DNA of 5,680 nt. Source: Abditibacteriales bacterium. GTDB taxonomy: Bacteria; Armatimonadota; Abditibacteriia; Abditibacteriales; JANWYM01. The stretch covers positions 1 to 5,680 of the forward strand of contig JANWYM010000301.1 of assembly GCA_025055355.1 (NCBI GenBank). Reading direction: 5' to 3'. Of the stretch, positions 1 to 5,680 are shown piece by piece. The translations under genes were made by a program, and so were the position numbers. The notes beneath the pieces are model-generated. The model had not been told where the DNA came from, ran no database searches, and was given only the letters and a program-made list of their open reading frames with translations. The first letter of the stretch is position 1. Every line of letters starts with the position of its first letter.

Positions 1-1
1 C

Positions 2-1174
2 GTCATCAACCCCAAGCGGCACGACACCTCTTATCCGTTCGCCGATTTGGCGGGCGTCGGTGTTGCGTTCAAATTGGCGACGGCTTACATGCGCACGTTC
101 AGCCCGCAGCACGAATCCAGTTTGCAGAGAGCGTTTCTGGACTTGGTCGCGCTGGGAACGGTGGCGGACGTGATGCCGCTCGTGGGCGAAAACCGTCTCA
201 TCGTGCGCGAGGGTCTGCGACTCATCCCGCAGACGAAGAAACTCGGCTTGCGCGCGCTGCTCTCCACCAATGCTTTGCTCGGCAAGCCCATCACGGCGTA
301 TCACATCGGTTTTGTTCTCGGTCCGCGCCTCAACGCCGCCGGGCGCATGGACACCGCCCGCAAGGCAGCGCAGTTGCTGCTGACCACCGACGAACAGGAG
401 GCGCAGCAACTTGCCCAGCAACTCAATCAACATAACCGCGACCGGCAGGAGGAAGAGCAGCGCATCTTCGAGGAAGCGGTGGACATGGTGGAAGCAGGGG
501 GCGCGCTCCCGCCCGCGCTGGTGTTGGGTTCAGCCCGCTGGCATCGCGGACTCGTCGGCTTGGTCGCCTCGCGGATGGTCGAGCGTTTCTATCGCCCGAC
601 TTTGCTCATCGCTTTCGAGGGCGAGATGGGCAAAGGCTCCGGGCGCAGCATTGAAGCGTTTCATCTGCTGGACGCCTTGCGGCGTTGTGCTCCGCACCTG
701 GAGAGGTGCGGCGGACATCGGCTCGCGGCTGGGCTTGCCGTAAAGGTGGAGAAGTTCCCCGCGTTCCGCGAGGCGTTCTGCCAGGTCGCGGGTGAATGGC
801 TGTCTGCCGACGACTTGCGCCGCCGCGTGACAATTGACTGTGAGGTCAGCGGCAGCGACCTCACGCCGCGCCTCGTCGAAGAACTGCAACAGCTGGCGCC
901 GTTCGGCAGCGGCAACCCCGAGCCGACGCTGTGCCTGCGTCGCGCTGAGGTTATGGACAAGTTCGTCATGGGCAGCGACCAGCAGCACCTCAAACTGAAG
1001 GTTCGCAGCGGCGGCAGAGTGTTCGACGCCGTTTGGTGGCGGCGCGCCGACCGCGCCGATGGGCTGGAGAAGGGACAGGTCATTGACCTCTGCTTCACTG
1101 CCGAGTTCAACGATTGGGGCGGGGTGCGAAGCCTGCAGCTGAAAATCAAAGACGTGAGAAAGACGGGCGGTTAG
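2..1174 (+). CDS. recJ: RecJ single-stranded-DNA-specific exonuclease, C-terminal ~390 residues (5' end outside window)
   Basis: RecJ degrades single-stranded DNA 5' to 3' with divalent metal ions in the cytoplasm and serves recombination and mismatch or base-excision repair. The reading frame is open from base 2, so the gene begins upstream; a TTG at 47 lies inside the conserved stretch YPFADLAGVGVAFK and is not a real start. Visible, numbering from the first codon here: the DHH-family motif DLVALGTVADVMPL (D47 to about 60, with metal-ligand-type aspartates), GPRLNAAGRM (about 107-116), the DHHA1-type motif WHRGLVGLVASRM (W180, H181), GKGSGRS (about 208-214), and RCGGH (G237, G238, H239). 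The C-terminal part (LAPFGSGNPEP onwards) matches the RecJ OB-fold domain. Motifs I to III, including the DHH triplet, must lie in the missing roughly 180 residues, judged from the usual 570-580 residue length. The TAG stop lies inside an inverted repeat. pepA follows after 68 bases, so co-transcription is possible. Confidence 0.96.
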   Translation, partial: VINPKRHDTSYPFADLAGVGVAFKLATAYMRTFSPQHESSLQRAFLDLVALGTVADVMPLVGENRLIVREGLRLIPQTKKLGLRALLSTNALLGKPITAYHIGFVLGPRLNAAGRMDTARKAAQLLLTTDEQEAQQLAQQLNQHNRDRQEEEQRIFEEAVDMVEAGGALPPALVLGSARWHRGLVGLVASRMVERFYRPTLLIAFEGEMGKGSGRSIEAFHLLDALRRCAPHLERCGGHRLAAGLAVKVEKFPAFREAFCQVAGEWLSADDLRRRVTIDCEVSGSDLTPRLVEELQQLAPFGSGNPEPTLCLRRAEVMDKFVMGSDQQHLKLKVRSGGRVFDAVWWRRADRADGLEKGQVIDLCFTAEFNDWGGVRSLQLKIKDVRKTGG

Positions 1175-1228
1175 GTGGTTGGGGGGTTGGCGCCCTAAAG
1201 AACCTCTCAACTGTCCAACCACCTAACC
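1169..1228. repeat. Perfect 14-bp inverted repeat spanning the recJ stop codon and the recJ-pepA gap
   Basis: Bases 1169-1182 (GGTTAGGTGGTTGG) are exactly complementary to 1215-1228 (CCAACCACCTAACC), with a 32-base spacer. The recJ TAG at 1172-1174 is part of the left arm. There is no T run after the right arm, so this is not a standard intrinsic terminator. It could be a repetitive extragenic palindrome, an mRNA stability element or an attenuator-like structure. The arms and spacing are read directly; the role is unknown. Confidence 0.8.
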
Positions 1229-1232
1229 ACCT
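1217..1232 (+). repeat. Tandem duplication of the 8-mer AACCACCT
   Basis: AACCACCT occurs at 1217-1224 and immediately again at 1225-1232, in the right arm of the inverted repeat. The left arm has only one complementary copy (AGGTGGTT, 1173-1180), so the stem can form in two registers 8 bases apart. A short unit iterated once suggests slippage or a dispersed repeat family whose copy number varies. Confidence 0.7.
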
Positions 1233-1233
1233 G

Positions 1234-1245
1234 GGTTGGAATATG
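1234..1245 (+). promoter_or_regulatory. pepA translation start region with weak Shine-Dalgarno, able to pair with upstream repeat arm
   Basis: The chosen ATG is at 1243-1245. The bases before it read GGTTGGAAT, with no clear AGGAGG-like sequence. GGTTGG (1234-1239) is complementary to CCAACC (1215-1220), which would give a 6-bp hairpin with a 13-base loop ending three bases before the ATG. CCAACC is also part of the 14-bp stem with 1169-1182, so the two pairings exclude each other. That this regulates pepA is inference. Confidence 0.4.
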
Positions 1246-2748
1246 CAGATTGACGTTCGGCACGGTTCGATCTACGAAGGGTCCGCCGTCATTGCGGTGG
1301 GGATGTTTGAAGGGGAGGACGTTCAGAAGAGTCAAGCAGGGTTGCTGGACAACGCGCTGAGAGGTCTCATTAGCGACATGTTCGCCAGCGGCGAGTTTGA
1401 GGGCAAGAGAGGGCAGACGGTGGTGCTGTATCCGCACGAGGAGTTTGCCGCGCAGCGGGCGGTTCTCGTGGGGTTGGGCAAACGCGATCGATGTAACGCC
1501 GATGCCCTGCGCCAAGCGGCGGCGCATGCGGCGCGCAAGGTGCGCGATTTGCGCCGCACGAGGTTTGATTTCCTCGTGCCTGACGCGGCGGACGCTCTGT
1601 CAGCAGAAATGATGGGCGCTGCCCTCGCGGAGGGGGCGGTGTTGAGCCTCTACCGTTTTCTGCGCTACAAAACGGATGAGGAAACCAAAAAGCAGCAAGC
1701 CGTTGATGTAGAACGCCTGACCCTGGTAACGGGCAAAGCGGAGGACGTGGACGCCTTGCAGCGCGGGGCGACGTTCGGGCGCATTGTGGCGGAAGCCGCG
1801 TGCCACGCCCGCGACTTAGCGAACCTGCCCGGCAACGAGTTGACGCCCGTGCGCCTCGCCGAGGAGGCGCAGCGGCTCGCGCAGGAAGTCGGCTTGCGCT
1901 GCACAATTTGGGATGAAAACGAAATGCGTCAGCGCGGGTTGAACGCTCTGCTGGGCGTGGCGCAGGGCAGCGCGAACCCGCCGCGATTGATCATGCTGGA
2001 ACACGTGGGGAGCGACGCCTCCACGCCGCCGATTGCGTTCGTCGGCAAAGGCGTCACCTTCGATTCAGGGGGCATCTCGCTCAAACCGAGCGAGGGTATG
2101 GACGCGATGAAAATGGACATGAGCGGTGCGGGGGCGGTCATCGCGGCGATGGGTGCAGTGGCGCGATTGCAACTACCGCAGCGCGTGTTGGGCGTCGTAG
2201 CTGCCGTCGAGAACATGCCGAGCGGAACGGCGCAAAGACCGGGCGACATCGTGCGGTCTTACAGCGGCAAGACGATTGAGGTCCTCAACACCGATGCGGA
2301 GGGGCGGCTGATTCTGGCGGACGCCATCGCCGTCATCAGCGAGCAAAAACCGCAAGCCATCGTTGACCTCGCCACGCTGACTGGCGCTGTCGTCACGGCG
2401 CTCGGTCACGAGTGCGCGGGCATGATGGGCAACGACGCGAACCTGATGAACAAGATCCGCGCCGCTGCCGAAGCGTCGGGCGACAAGGTGTGGGAACTAC
2501 CGCTGTGGGATGAATACAAGGAGCATGTCAAAGGACAACTCGCCGACGTGAAGAACATCGGCAAAAACCGCGCGGCAGGCGCGATCGCCGGCGCGGCGTT
2601 CATCAGTCACTTCGTCGGCGAAGGTATTCCTTGGGCGCACCTCGACATCGCCGGCACCGCTTGGGGCGACGAAACGCCGCTTCATGTCAAAGGACCCACC
2701 GGCTGGGGCGTGCGCCTGCTGGTCTACCTGTTGAAGGAATGGGAATGA
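1243..2748 (+). CDS. pepA: Leucyl aminopeptidase PepA, peptidase family M17, 501 residues, complete
   Basis: PepA is a cytosolic, usually hexameric, two-metal aminopeptidase that removes N-terminal residues from peptides during protein turnover. The C-terminal catalytic domain has every expected active-site residue: K269 and D274 in VGKGVTFDSGG, catalytic-type K281 in ISLKPS, D292 in MKMDMSGAG, and D351, E353 and R355 in the family signature NTDAEGRL. These sit exactly one position before the equivalents in the 503-residue E. coli enzyme (K270, D275, K282, D293, D352, E354, R356). That agreement strongly supports the start at 1243 over in-frame starts further upstream, which would overlap recJ and translate the intergenic repeat. 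The N-terminal 160 or so residues (MQIDVRHGSIYEGSAVIAVG at the start) form the more variable M17 N-terminal domain. Some relatives also bind DNA, which cannot be judged here. No frameshift or missing residue was seen. Confidence 0.97.
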   Translation: MQIDVRHGSIYEGSAVIAVGMFEGEDVQKSQAGLLDNALRGLISDMFASGEFEGKRGQTVVLYPHEEFAAQRAVLVGLGKRDRCNADALRQAAAHAARKVRDLRRTRFDFLVPDAADALSAEMMGAALAEGAVLSLYRFLRYKTDEETKKQQAVDVERLTLVTGKAEDVDALQRGATFGRIVAEAACHARDLANLPGNELTPVRLAEEAQRLAQEVGLRCTIWDENEMRQRGLNALLGVAQGSANPPRLIMLEHVGSDASTPPIAFVGKGVTFDSGGISLKPSEGMDAMKMDMSGAGAVIAAMGAVARLQLPQRVLGVVAAVENMPSGTAQRPGDIVRSYSGKTIEVLNTDAEGRLILADAIAVISEQKPQAIVDLATLTGAVVTALGHECAGMMGNDANLMNKIRAAAEASGDKVWELPLWDEYKEHVKGQLADVKNIGKNRAAGAIAGAAFISHFVGEGIPWAHLDIAGTAWGDETPLHVKGPTGWGVRLLVYLLKEWE

Positions 2749-2756
2749 GTCAGGAG

Positions 2757-2816
2757 TGACGCGGTTGCCCTCGTGATCTTCTCCCGCCCCCAAGGGGCGT
2801 CACGGACATGACGCGG
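2757..2816. repeat. Repeated 8-mer TGACGCGG with an inverted GCGTCA between the copies
   Basis: TGACGCGG is present at 2757-2764 and 2809-2816. GCGTCA at 2797-2802 is complementary to TGACGC of both copies: it can form a 6-bp stem with a 6-base loop using 2809-2814, or a long-range stem with 2757-2762. GTTGCC (2764-2769) can also pair with GGCAAC (2815-2820). The arrangement resembles a small composite extragenic palindrome just after pepA. No function can be assigned. Confidence 0.5.
2785..2799. repeat. Short GC hairpin downstream of pepA
   Basis: CGCCCC (2785-2790) pairs with GGGGCG (2794-2799) around a CAA loop. It lies 36 bases after the pepA stop. There is no following T run, so I do not call it an intrinsic terminator, although it could stabilise the pepA mRNA 3' end. 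Its G-strand uses the same bases as the GCGTCA stem next to it, so the two compete. Confidence 0.45.
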
Positions 2817-2831
2817 CAACGCCGAAGGAAC

Positions 2832-2865
2832 GCCCCTCCCCTTGGGGGAGGGGCTGGGGGAGGGG
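2832..2865. repeat. 10-bp hairpin overlapping a duplicated G5-A-G4 unit (quadruplex-type motif)
   Basis: GCCCCTCCCC (2832-2841) is perfectly complementary to GGGGAGGGGC (2845-2854) with a three-base TTG loop. GGGGGAGGGG then occurs twice, at 2844-2853 and 2856-2865, separated by CT. Four G runs of at least four bases within 22 bases on the plus strand satisfy the usual pattern for a G-quadruplex. Hairpin and quadruplex use the same G runs and would compete. C/T-rich palindromes of this general style are common as dispersed intergenic repeats in high-GC bacteria, so this is probably one copy of a family. Confidence 0.75.
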
Positions 2866-2915
2866 AAAGAGAATCCGCGTGCATCCGCCTCCTCAGCGGG
2901 TCGCAAGAGCATTGA

Positions 2916-2922
2916 GAGGGAG
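2916..2922 (+). promoter_or_regulatory. Ribosome binding site of the glycoside hydrolase gene
   Basis: The purine-rich GAGGGAG lies eight bases before the ATG at 2931. A TTG at 2928-2930 directly precedes that ATG and could be read as a start one codon earlier, but the ATG is the normal choice and gives the better spacing. No convincing -35/-10 promoter pair was found in the gap upstream. Confidence 0.6.
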
Positions 2923-2930
2923 ATAGATTG

Positions 2931-3005
2931 ATGCGCCATTGGTCAGTTATCTTTGTTGTTCTGATAGCGCTTGGGATAGTGTGGAGCCTGAGGTGCAGCA
3001 TGGCT
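2931..3005 (+). other. Sec signal peptide of the glycoside hydrolase
   Basis: The N terminus has Arg2 and His3, a hydrophobic core from about 6 to 18 (VIFVVLIALGIVW) and a Ser-Met-Ala sequence at 23-25 that suits signal peptidase I, giving a mature start at Gln26. Cys22 is preceded by Ser-Leu-Arg, which is not a lipobox, so a lipoprotein is unlikely. The position of the cut is a prediction by eye. Confidence 0.7.
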
Positions 3006-5588
3006 CAATCATCGCCCCTTTTTCCCTTCGTCCTGCCGTGGGACGATGCCGCGCCGGGCGTGACGAACCTCAGCGCGTGGCTGCACAAGCCCGCGGGCAA
3101 GTTCGGGCGTGTGCGCGCCGGGGCGGATGGACATTATTACGTGGGCAATCAGCGCATGCGGTTTTTCGGTGTGAACGTCTGCTTCGGCGGCGCGTTTCCC
3201 CGTAAAGAGCACGCGGAGAAAATCGCGGCGCGGATGGCGAAGTTCGGCATCAACGTGGTGCGCTTTCACCACCTGGACATGCAGACGTTCCCCAGCGGGA
3301 TTCGCGCCCGCAACGTGGCGCACACGCGCGACTTCGACCCCGAGGCGCTCGACCGCTTGGACTACTTCATCGCGCAACTTAAGCGCAACGGGATCTACGT
3401 CAACTTGAACCTGCTCGTCTCGCGCCCCTTCAACGCCGCCGATGGACTCCCCGCAGAGATTGAGAGCATCGGCTGGAAAGAGCGGCACATCGTCGGGTTC
3501 TTCTACGCGCCCGCGCTGGAACTGCAAAAGGAATATGCGCGCAAACTGCTGACGCACCGCAACCCTTACACGGGTTTGACTTATGCCGAAGACCCCGCCG
3601 TCGCATTCGTGGAAATCAACAACGAGAACGGTCTGATTCACGCCTGGTTGGGCAACGACGTGGACACTTTGCCAAGGGTTTTCCTCAGCGATTTGCAGCA
3701 GCAGTGGAACGCTTGGCTGCGCCGGCGCTACGGCACGACGGACAAACTGCGGCAGGCGTGGGGCGTGCGGCAAGAAGCCCTCGGCGCGGAGCTGCTGGTC
3801 AACAACGACTTCGCACGCGGGACGGAACGCTGGACGTTGGAGCAGCACGAACGGGCGAAAGTAACGGTGACGTTCAGCGAGGACGTGCCGCCTTCGCTGC
3901 GCGGGACGAAATCGGCGCGCATCGTCGTCACGCAAACGAGTTCACAAGCGTGGCATGTGCAGTTCAATCAACCGGGGTTGAAGGTGCAAGCAGAGCGTCC
4001 TTACACCTTGACCTTCTGGGCGAAGGCGGACAAGCCGCTGAACATCAGCGTCAACGTCGGGCAAGCGCACGAGCCGTGGCAGCAGTTGGGCTTCAGCGCG
4101 TCCATCACTCTCACGACGGAGTGGAAGCCGTTCCGCTTCGTCTTCAACCTCAATCAGAGCGATGATAACGCCCGCGTGAACTTCAGCGACCTTGCGCAGC
4201 AGACGGCGAGCGTGTGGCTGGCAGGCGTGTCGTTCCGACCGGGGGGCGTGGTGGGATTGGACGCCAGCGAGCGCATCGAAAACGGCTCCGTGTCGTTGTT
4301 CCAGCGTTCACGCTCCGGCGAGCGCACAGCGGAAGCACAACGCGACTGGCTGCGCTTCCTGTGGGAGACGGAGGACAACTACTGGCAAGCGATGTATCGC
4401 ACCTTGAAGGACGACTTGAAAGTCGGCAGCGTGGTGTTCGGCACGATTGTCGGCTGCAGCACGCCCAACCTACAGGCGAAGTTGGACGCGATTGACACGC
4501 ACGCCTACTGGCAGCACCCGCACTTCCCCAGTCGCCCGTGGGACCCCGAAGACTGGATTGTCTACAACCGCACGATGGTCAACGAAGCGGGTGGCACGCT
4601 GCCCGGGCTTGCGCTGCGGCGCGTCGTCGGCAAGCCGCATAACGTCACCGAATACAACCACCCTGCCCCGAACACCTTCGGCAGTGAAGGCTTCCTACTG
4701 CTCGCCGCCTACGGCGCCTTGCAAGACTGGGACGCGATTTACGCGTTCTCCTACTGCCATCGCAGCGACGACTGGGACGCGCGGCGCATTCCCAACTTCT
4801 TCGACATTGACCAGCACCCGACGAAAATGGTGACCCTCCCCGTCGCCGTCGCTATGTTCGTGCGCGGTGACGTGAAGCCGGCGCAGCAGCAAGTCGTCGT
4901 CCCGCTGAACCAAGAGACCGAGGTGGACGCGCTGCGCCGAAGTTCCGCGTGGCAACTGGTGCACGCGGGCAGCGTCGGCGTGCCGGGCGTTACCGCCTTG
5001 AGGCACCGCGTTGCTCTTGCGACGGGGAGCGCGGCACAAACGGCTCAGGCACGCCCCGTCGCGCCGATGGACAGCCCGCGCTACGTGGCGGACACGGGTG
5101 AACTCGTATGGGACTTGAGCCACAAAGGGCGCGGTGTCATCACCGTCAACACGCCCAAGAGCAAAGCCGTCATCGGCTACGGCGGTGGCAAGCGGTTCGA
5201 TTTGAGCGGTGTCATCATCGAACCCGGGGCGACCTTGCAGGACGGCTGGTGCACCGTCAGCGTGACCGCGATGGAAGGCGATATGACGGCTGGCAATTCG
5301 CGTTTGCTCATCACGGCGACGGGCTACGCCGAAAACACCAACATGGGCTGGAAGAGCGCGGAGAGAAACAGCGTCGGACGCAACTGGGGCAGTCCGCCAT
5401 CGTTGGTCGAGGGGGTTTCCGCCCGCATCACACTTCCGCTCTCCGCCGCGCGCGTGCAAGCGTGGGCGCTGGACGAGCGCGGACAGCGTCGAACGCCCGT
5501 GCCTGTGCAAGCGACCCCGGACGGCAAAGCCCTTATCACCATCGGGGCGCAGTGGAAGACGTTGTGGTATGAGGTAGAGACGCGATAG
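2931..5588 (+). CDS. Secreted clan GH-A (GH5-like) glycoside hydrolase with internal CBM4/9-type module, 885 residues
   Basis: This is probably an exported retaining glycosidase acting on a polysaccharide or oligosaccharide; the substrate cannot be read from the sequence. In order: a signal peptide (1-25); a TIM-barrel first half with RFHHLD (R111 to D116) and FVEINNEN, where N231-E232 fits the strand-4 Asn-Glu acid/base of clan GH-A; the helix motif RRYGTTDKLRQAWG (265-278), as in several GH-A enzymes such as GH42; a beta-rich insert at about 287-438 resembling carbohydrate-binding module family 4/9; then the barrel second half with DTHAYW (D522, H524, Y526) and VTEYNHP, where E574 fits the strand-7 nucleophile. 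Strand 8 is near WDAIYAFSY (600-608). From about 650 to the end the protein is beta-rich, including a conserved-looking region from GELVWDL (723-729) through AENTNMGW (800-807). Both catalytic glutamates are present and the frame is intact. The exact GH family is uncertain; GH5-like, GH42-like and unclassified GH-A are alternatives. Confidence 0.82.
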   Translation: MRHWSVIFVVLIALGIVWSLRCSMAQSSPLFPFVLPWDDAAPGVTNLSAWLHKPAGKFGRVRAGADGHYYVGNQRMRFFGVNVCFGGAFPRKEHAEKIAARMAKFGINVVRFHHLDMQTFPSGIRARNVAHTRDFDPEALDRLDYFIAQLKRNGIYVNLNLLVSRPFNAADGLPAEIESIGWKERHIVGFFYAPALELQKEYARKLLTHRNPYTGLTYAEDPAVAFVEINNENGLIHAWLGNDVDTLPRVFLSDLQQQWNAWLRRRYGTTDKLRQAWGVRQEALGAELLVNNDFARGTERWTLEQHERAKVTVTFSEDVPPSLRGTKSARIVVTQTSSQAWHVQFNQPGLKVQAERPYTLTFWAKADKPLNISVNVGQAHEPWQQLGFSASITLTTEWKPFRFVFNLNQSDDNARVNFSDLAQQTASVWLAGVSFRPGGVVGLDASERIENGSVSLFQRSRSGERTAEAQRDWLRFLWETEDNYWQAMYRTLKDDLKVGSVVFGTIVGCSTPNLQAKLDAIDTHAYWQHPHFPSRPWDPEDWIVYNRTMVNEAGGTLPGLALRRVVGKPHNVTEYNHPAPNTFGSEGFLLLAAYGALQDWDAIYAFSYCHRSDDWDARRIPNFFDIDQHPTKMVTLPVAVAMFVRGDVKPAQQQVVVPLNQETEVDALRRSSAWQLVHAGSVGVPGVTALRHRVALATGSAAQTAQARPVAPMDSPRYVADTGELVWDLSHKGRGVITVNTPKSKAVIGYGGGKRFDLSGVIIEPGATLQDGWCTVSVTAMEGDMTAGNSRLLITATGYAENTNMGWKSAERNSVGRNWGSPPSLVEGVSARITLPLSAARVQAWALDERGQRRTPVPVQATPDGKALITIGAQWKTLWYEVETR
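3789..4244 (+). other. CBM4/9-like carbohydrate-binding module inserted in the catalytic barrel
   Basis: Residues 287-438 start with ELLVNNDFARGTERW, the usual opening of CBM4/9-type beta-sandwich modules (an N-D-F turn followed by a tryptophan, W301). The core motif YTLTFWAKA (Y358 to A366) and the closing strand VWLAGVSFRPG (to G438) also match. W341 and nearby aromatic residues could contact sugar. The module falls between the acid/base E232 and the nucleophile E574, so it interrupts the catalytic domain and does not sit at either end. Its ligand is unknown. Confidence 0.65.
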
Positions 5589-5592
5589 AGTC

Positions 5593-5626
5593 GGGGCAAA
5601 ACTTTTGCGCTTTGCCTTTTTGCCCC
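5593..5626 (+). terminator. Likely transcription terminator after the glycoside hydrolase gene
   Basis: Four bases after the stop, GGGGCAAAA (5593-5601) is perfectly complementary to TTTTGCCCC (5618-5626). A second fold pairs GGCAAA (5595-5600) with TTTGCC (5611-5616) and is followed directly by five T residues (5617-5621), which is the intrinsic-terminator layout. The two folds exclude each other. The T run is short, so termination strength is uncertain. Confidence 0.55.
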
Positions 5627-5641
5627 TCTGGAAAAGTAGCC

Positions 5642-5680
5642 CGCGCCGCCGTCGCGGAATCCGTCGCGGCGCGACAGGCT
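5642..5680. repeat. GC-rich repeat or palindrome running off the right edge
   Basis: CGCGCCGC (5642-5649) pairs with GCGGCGCG (5666-5673), and CCGTCGCGG occurs twice in direct orientation at 5649-5657 and 5661-5669, three bases apart. The window ends in GCGACAGGCT, which looks like the first half of a further palindrome. The sequence lies outside any convincing gene and resembles dispersed intergenic repeats of high-GC environmental bacteria. Its full extent cannot be seen. Confidence 0.45.

Noticed and set aside
530..1222. Long minus-strand open frame opposite recJ
   Set aside because: It is the complement of confident recJ coding sequence, has no recognisable motif, and is expected by chance in GC-rich DNA.
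1114..1242. Upstream in-frame extension of pepA by 43 residues
   Set aside because: It would overlap recJ by about 60 bases and translate the inverted repeat. The extension has a low-complexity sequence, and the start at 1243 places all active-site residues one position from the E. coli numbering.
2785..2865. Intrinsic terminator for pepA
   Set aside because: The hairpins are strong but none is followed by a T run on the plus strand, so only structure is reported.
2950..2996. Lipoprotein signal for the glycosidase at Cys22
   Set aside because: The residues before Cys22 are Ser-Leu-Arg, and arginine at the -1 position does not fit a lipobox.
2724..3001. Small minus-strand frames across the pepA-glycosidase gap, with proline- and serine-rich peptides
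   Set aside because: The peptides are translations of the C/G-rich repeat units and overlap both flanking genes, so there is no case for a real protein.
3009..3935. 308-codon minus-strand open frame opposite the glycosidase
   Set aside because: It is rich in Arg, Val, His and Ala as expected for a shadow frame of a high-GC gene, with no recognisable family, and the plus strand encodes clear catalytic motifs.
4695..5510. 271-codon minus-strand open frame opposite the glycosidase C-terminal region
   Set aside because: The composition is shadow-like, with no domain and no convincing start signal.

Overview
The window holds three consecutive plus-strand genes at about 60% G+C or higher. They are the 3' part of a RecJ single-strand exonuclease gene (window edge to 1174), a complete leucyl aminopeptidase gene of family M17 (1243-2748, pepA) and a complete gene for a large secreted clan GH-A type glycoside hydrolase with an inserted carbohydrate-binding module (2931-5588). 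The remaining 92 bases at the right edge contain a likely terminator and the start of a GC-rich repeat. I saw no RNA gene, CRISPR array, transposase or phage gene. No stretch longer than 300 bases lacks a gene.

The organism is a bacterium. The pairing of housekeeping genes with a modular exported glycosidase, together with structured intergenic repeats and high G+C, fits a saccharolytic environmental lineage. Thermophilic Armatimonadota (Fervidibacter-like) are one possibility, and Planctomycetota or related groups are another. This is an inference from style only, because no marker gene here fixes the phylum.

Layout: recJ stops inside the left arm of a perfect 14-bp inverted repeat. The right arm of that repeat lies just upstream of the pepA start and can alternatively pair with the bases beside the pepA start codon. 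The 182-base gap between pepA and the glycosidase gene is filled with small hairpins, a repeated 8-mer and a G5-A-G4 unit present twice, which together look like a composite of dispersed intergenic repeats. After the glycosidase come a stem-loop with a short T run and a second GC-rich palindromic sequence that runs off the window.

The genes do not form an obvious pathway. RecJ acts in DNA repair, PepA in cytosolic peptide turnover, and the third protein is exported and probably degrades a polysaccharide. recJ and pepA are close enough (68 bases) for co-transcription. The glycosidase gene has its own good ribosome binding site and is probably a separate unit. The genes look ordinary at family level. 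The most notable items are the intergenic repeat architecture and the glycosidase's split catalytic domain with unknown substrate.
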